A stretch of DNA of 20,103 nucleotides from Polysphondylium violaceum (lineage: Eukaryota; Evosea; Eumycetozoa; Dictyosteliales; Dictyosteliaceae): positions 1 to 20,103 of the forward strand of contig AJWJ01000450.1 in the NCBI GenBank assembly GCA_000277445.1, in the 5' to 3' direction. The notes beneath the pieces are model-generated. The model saw nothing but the letters and a program-made list of their open reading frames with translations. It made no database searches and was not told the origin of the DNA. Below, piece by piece: positions 16,480 to 20,103 of the stretch (position 1 is the first letter of the stretch; the number at the start of each line of letters is the position of its first letter). The position numbers and the translations under genes are program-made.

Positions 16480-19021
16480 ATGAAAAAACAAAGTGGTACT
16501 AATAGTGATGGTGATGGTAATAGTAATAGCAGTAGTAGAAAAAGAAAAGCTATAGATAAAGAAAACATTAAAGAGAGAATAAAAACTAGATCTATAGCTG
16601 CTGCTGCTGCACCAAACAGTCAAACCCTTTCACAAATCACTCATACTCCTCCTCCTACTACTACTACAACCACAACCACAACCACAACTACCACTACCAC
16701 TACTTCCAAGGTTAAAAAAGAACAAGAAAATCATGATGATATCTTTCTTAGACCAGCAATGATTGGTTTTAGTAAGAATCCACTTTGTAGAACGACGAAA
16801 CAAGTAATATTTAAAAGTGATGAAATAGAATTTGAAGTATCTTTTAAAGGACTTCAACCTTATCAATCAAGATTCACCGATGTCGTTGTTTTTGTAAAAT
16901 ATAATGATATCGCTAGTTTCACTGTAAGTATAGTTCAATAGTATAGATATAGTCATGGTATATCGATATTAATTTGAATTTATATATCTATGTATAGGTA
17001 TTACTTGATAGCACAGGAAAACATTTTGACATTAAAATAAATTCCAATGGATTTACATTCACCAAACCTTGGGTTAAAAAATTGGAGTTGTTGAGTAACT
17101 ATGATGCTGCTGCATCAGGAGATATTATTTTCAAGACTATCAAGAAAGAGGAGTATAGTCTAATGAGACCATTGATCACTGCCAGACATCATGTTTTAAA
17201 TCCATCTCGACCTTTGGTAGAGACCTCTCAAATTCTCGTTCAGTATCCAATGTCAAAGAAATCTAAAACCAATGCTCTACCCCTCTCTCCTGCCACTTCT
17301 TCCCCTCAAGACGATCAAAAACAACAGCAAGATGAGAGCCAAAAGTCAAAGGGTGACAATCTTGGCATCACTTTTGATGATATGAAAAGATTAGATCCCG
17401 ATAAATATTTGAATGATTCAATCATTGATTTCTATTTAAAGTATGTATTGCATAAATGACCCAGGCACGCACACAAACTAACATTGTTGCTGTTGATGAT
17501 CATTACAGATATATTCAAGATAATTATACTCAAACGAAAAAGTTTTATATATTCAATTCATTCTTTTATCATTTACTCAACAGAAAAGATGATAAAGAGG
17601 AATCCTATCTTGGAATATCCAAATGTACACAGAACGTCAATATCTTTGACAATGATTATATTATTGTTCCCGTTTGTCAAAAGTAAGTATATCCATTCTT
17701 TAATTAGCGATACCGATGGCCTTGTTTAACTAATAATAATAACAATAATGACATTTTTATTAGTTTTCATTGGACTTTAATTATTGTATCTTTGGCCAAT
17801 GGTATTGATAATATCGATGATATTGACGACATTGACAAGATTGATCAATCAACATCGAGACCAATTATAATGTATCTTGACTCATTAAATTCAGATCCAG
17901 ACAACATTGTTCAAAAAGTTAGAGACTATCTATCTTTGGAATGGAAAGCTAAAAAGGTAACACCATCAAATGGTCAAATTCAAGATAGAGATTTCTCTCA
18001 ACATCAAGTGCCTCTTTTTAGATGTAATGTTCCCAAACAAGATAATCTCTATGATTGTGGTTTGTTTTTACTTCATTATATAGAATTATTTTATCAAAAT
18101 CCATTGATTGATGATTATAATAATCCTGTAAGTTTATATATACATTATTGTTGTTGTTATTTCTTCATCACCATCATTATACTAATATAATTCGTGTTAT
18201 AGTTGGATAAACCAAAATGGTTCCCATTATCAATTATTAAAGAGAAAAGAAACCATATTAAATCTATATTAAATGGACTGGCCATTGATATAAAAGAAAA
18301 AGAAAAAGAAGAAATAAAACAAACTAAATCCAAAACTAGTTATCTTGAACACTTCACCGATATTACAAGTAAAGTAAATCATCGTCTCAAAAAACTAAAA
18401 TCAATTGGAACTAAAGCAGAAAAAGATAAAGGAAAGGCAAAGGAAAAGAAAGTCAAATCACATCATACAACATATAGTGATAAAACTAGTAGCTTCAAAA
18501 GTAGTATTCGTACTAGAAGTACTAGTAGTCCAATAGCTAAACCCATCATCCAATCTCAACCCATTATCAATAACAATGATAATGATACTACCAGTACCAG
18601 TACAAGCAATTGTAATAATAATAATAATAATAGTATTGGCGTTAGTGATAGTCATATTATTCCTAATGTTATTACCAATTGCAATAGTAATATTAATAGT
18701 AGTAGTGTTATTACCAATTGTAATAGTTTACAAAATGTAGATTATCCTTTGGTGAATAATGACTATAATAATAATCCCATTAATAATAATGTGATCATTA
18801 ATTATAATCATATACCAATGAATAACATTAATATGCCAATGAATAATTTTAATCATCATCTAAATAATCAATATCAATATTATCAATATCAACAACAACA
18901 ACAACTTGACAACTTTTTAAACTTTAACCAATTCCAACAAGAACCCTCTTTTGGATTAGAGAATGAATTACCTTTTTCAGATAACTCATTCTTGTATGAT
19001 GAGTTTAATACACCATATTAG
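16480..19021 (+). CDS. SUMO-specific protease, SENP6/SENP7/Ulp2 type (C48 family)
   Basis: Five exons: 16480-16923, 16998-17440, 17509-17682, 17764-18127 and 18203-19021. The introns are 74, 68, 81 and 75 nt, all GT...AG and phase-consistent, giving 747 residues. The N-terminus is Ser/Lys-rich with a Thr run. Residues about 90-250 form a folded region ending ILVQYP, the segment that precedes the catalytic domain in SENP6/7. The protease domain starts GITFDDMKRLDPDKYLNDSIIDFYLKY and continues through FYIFNSFFYHLL and INIF-like VNIFDNDYIIVPV. The catalytic triad is H356 (FHW), D393 (YLDS) and C452 (YDCG), with Q446 for the oxyanion hole. WFPLSIIKEKR follows, as in SENP6/7. The tail (500-747) is Lys-rich, then Asn/Ser/Gln-rich. 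It should cleave SUMO or trim SUMO chains in the nucleus. AATAAA lies at 19045-19050. Confidence 0.93.
17804..17848 (+). repeat. Five degenerate 9-bp coding repeats (Ile-Asp-x)
   Basis: Five tandem three-codon units encode IDN IDD IDD IDK IDQ (residues 368-382). Codons vary (ATT/ATC, GAT/GAC), so the repeat is not recent slippage only. It sits in the loop between the catalytic His and Asp of the SUMO protease. Confidence 0.8.
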
Positions 19022-19044
19022 GCAAATCATTGTACCATTGCTCA

Positions 19045-19050
19045 AATAAA
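19045..19050 (+). terminator. Poly(A) signal of the SUMO protease gene
   Basis: AATAAA on the coding strand, 24 bases after the TAG stop, followed by AT-rich DNA. Confidence 0.5.
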
Positions 19051-19164
19051 GAGTTATAATGTAATTTTATCTCTATTGTTCAAAATGAAAGGAGGGTAAT
19101 ATTTGCATCTTTCCTTTTTTTTATGACCAAAAAACACTTTTATTATTTTTTTTTATTTTTTAAC

Positions 19165-19227
19165 TTTTTTTTTTTGGTAAGCGAACAAACATACATTAAT
19201 CAGCAACATCATTCATAAATATAAATA
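19165..19227 (+). promoter_or_regulatory. Core promoter of the zinc-motif gene
   Basis: An 11-base T run at 19165-19175 and TATAAATA at 19220-19227 lie 44-106 bases before the ATG at 19271. Only 249 bases separate this gene from the SUMO protease stop, so the promoter must be compact. Confidence 0.4.
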
Positions 19228-19270
19228 TCTATTTGATATAAATATAGATTATAGTCTTATGTAAATTCGT

Positions 19271-19929
19271 ATGTCTACAACAATTGATTTAGATGATCAG
19301 CTAAAGAATGTCTCACTCACTGAACAGTTTATGTTATTGAGTGACTATGTCGCCACAATAGACACAACATTTGATCAAGAATTTCAAAACTGTCACGATA
19401 TAACTTGTTTAGACAAAATTAAACCACCTCCTACATTGGATAAACTTGTGTCTATGATTTGCAATTACACTGAAAAACAGTATTATAAAATATTTTTGGT
19501 TTCATCTCTTTGCACCCAATCCACTCTTAAAGAGGCCTATAACACTTTATTACCAATGTTGGATGACCATCCTCTTGCTAAAAATAAATTAATCAAAGCA
19601 TATGTAAGTAGTGATATCATTATATTGTTGTTATCGTTATTATACACACCTATTTACTCATTCATTCATTCATATTCAGGGATTGGTAGATTCAAAATCA
19701 AAAAGAGATGTATTTGAAGAAGCTTATCAAGTCGAAGTAAGTACAAGTCTCACTACTAATATCATCCAGACACTCATGTATTCTCTTTACTAAATCTATA
19801 ACTCTATCTAACTATTAGCATCAAATAAAATGTCCCTGTTGTTTTAAATCACTTTTAATATTAAACCAAAATGCCAAAACCTTTTTGAAAGGCGAAACTA
19901 AAGCAGCATGTATTTATTGTGATAGCAGG
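19271..19929 (+). CDS. Unknown protein with four-Cys zinc-binding motif, 3' part beyond the window
   Basis: Three exons are visible: 19271-19603, 19680-19736 and 19819-19929. Introns of 76 and 82 nt (GTAAGT...CAG and GTAAGT...TAG) are both phase 0. A third donor (GTATAT) follows at 19930, because reading on meets a stop within nine codons. 167 residues are visible. Residues 1-130 look helical and soluble (MSTTIDLDDQLKNVSLTEQF, TLDKLVSMICNYTEKQYYKI, FEEAYQVE). Exon 3 carries C135-P-C-C138 and C161-I-Y-C164, a zinc-ribbon-like pair of CxxC knuckles 22 residues apart. Function and family are not recognised. Nucleic acid or protein binding through the zinc motif is possible. The remaining exons lie past the TTG repeat that ends the window. 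Confidence 0.75.
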
Positions 19930-19956
19930 GTATATATTAAATCATTATTATAATTA

Positions 19957-20103
<147 letters not shown>

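Noticed and set aside
17456-17729. Additional plus-strand frames across SUMO protease introns 2 and 3
   Set aside because: They read through introns 17441-17508 and 17683-17763. The spliced frame restores the SENP6/7 motifs exactly.

Overview
The window is eukaryotic and looks like a dictyostelid social amoeba. Its DNA is very AT-rich, with long A and T homopolymers between genes. Introns are mostly short (68 to 82 nt), starting GTAAGT, GTATGT or GTAAAT and ending TAG or CAG. Start codons usually follow A-rich leaders, and proteins carry Asn, Gln and Thr runs. The intergenic DNA is also rich in GT/CA blocks, which I do not associate with Dictyostelium discoideum, so another dictyostelid group (Cavenderia, Heterostelium or Acytostelium type) is more likely. 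That species-level statement is inference.

Layout, left to right. Bases 1-1218 (minus) hold the 5' part of a secreted or cell-surface IPT/TIG protein: a signal-peptide exon, a 74-nt intron, then TIG repeats running off the window. Bases 1905-2408 (minus) encode a small ankyrin-like protein. Bases 4023-4964 (minus) encode a Gln-rich protein with two C2H2-type zinc fingers, probably a nuclear regulator. A 2.9-kb stretch without a recognisable gene follows. Bases 7888-9456 (minus) encode a 522-residue dictyostelid-type protein of unknown function, divergent from a 171-residue unknown protein at 10482-10997 (plus).

Bases 12259-13281 (plus) encode a kinase-fold protein of the Wee1/Myt1 type that has lost several catalytic residues. 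Bases 13685-13987 (plus) encode ERH (enhancer of rudimentary homolog), followed by a 28-base A tract and two adjacent perfect hairpins. A small spliced minus-strand gene of uncertain start lies at 14710-15107. Bases 16480-19021 (plus) hold a five-exon gene for a SENP6/SENP7/Ulp2-type SUMO protease of 747 residues with all catalytic residues present. Bases 19271-19929 (plus) begin a spliced gene with a four-cysteine zinc-binding motif. Its third intron contains an uninterrupted TTG repeat of at least 145 bases that runs to the window end.

The genes do not form an obvious pathway. ERH, the SUMO protease and the zinc-finger protein are nuclear by family or composition, and the TIG protein is extracellular. 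I saw no tRNA, rRNA, CRISPR array, transposon or virus-like element. The most unusual items are the degenerate Wee1-like pseudokinase, the ERH 3' region (A tract plus hairpins), the long intronic TTG repeat, the CA-rich upstream blocks and the large gene-free region.
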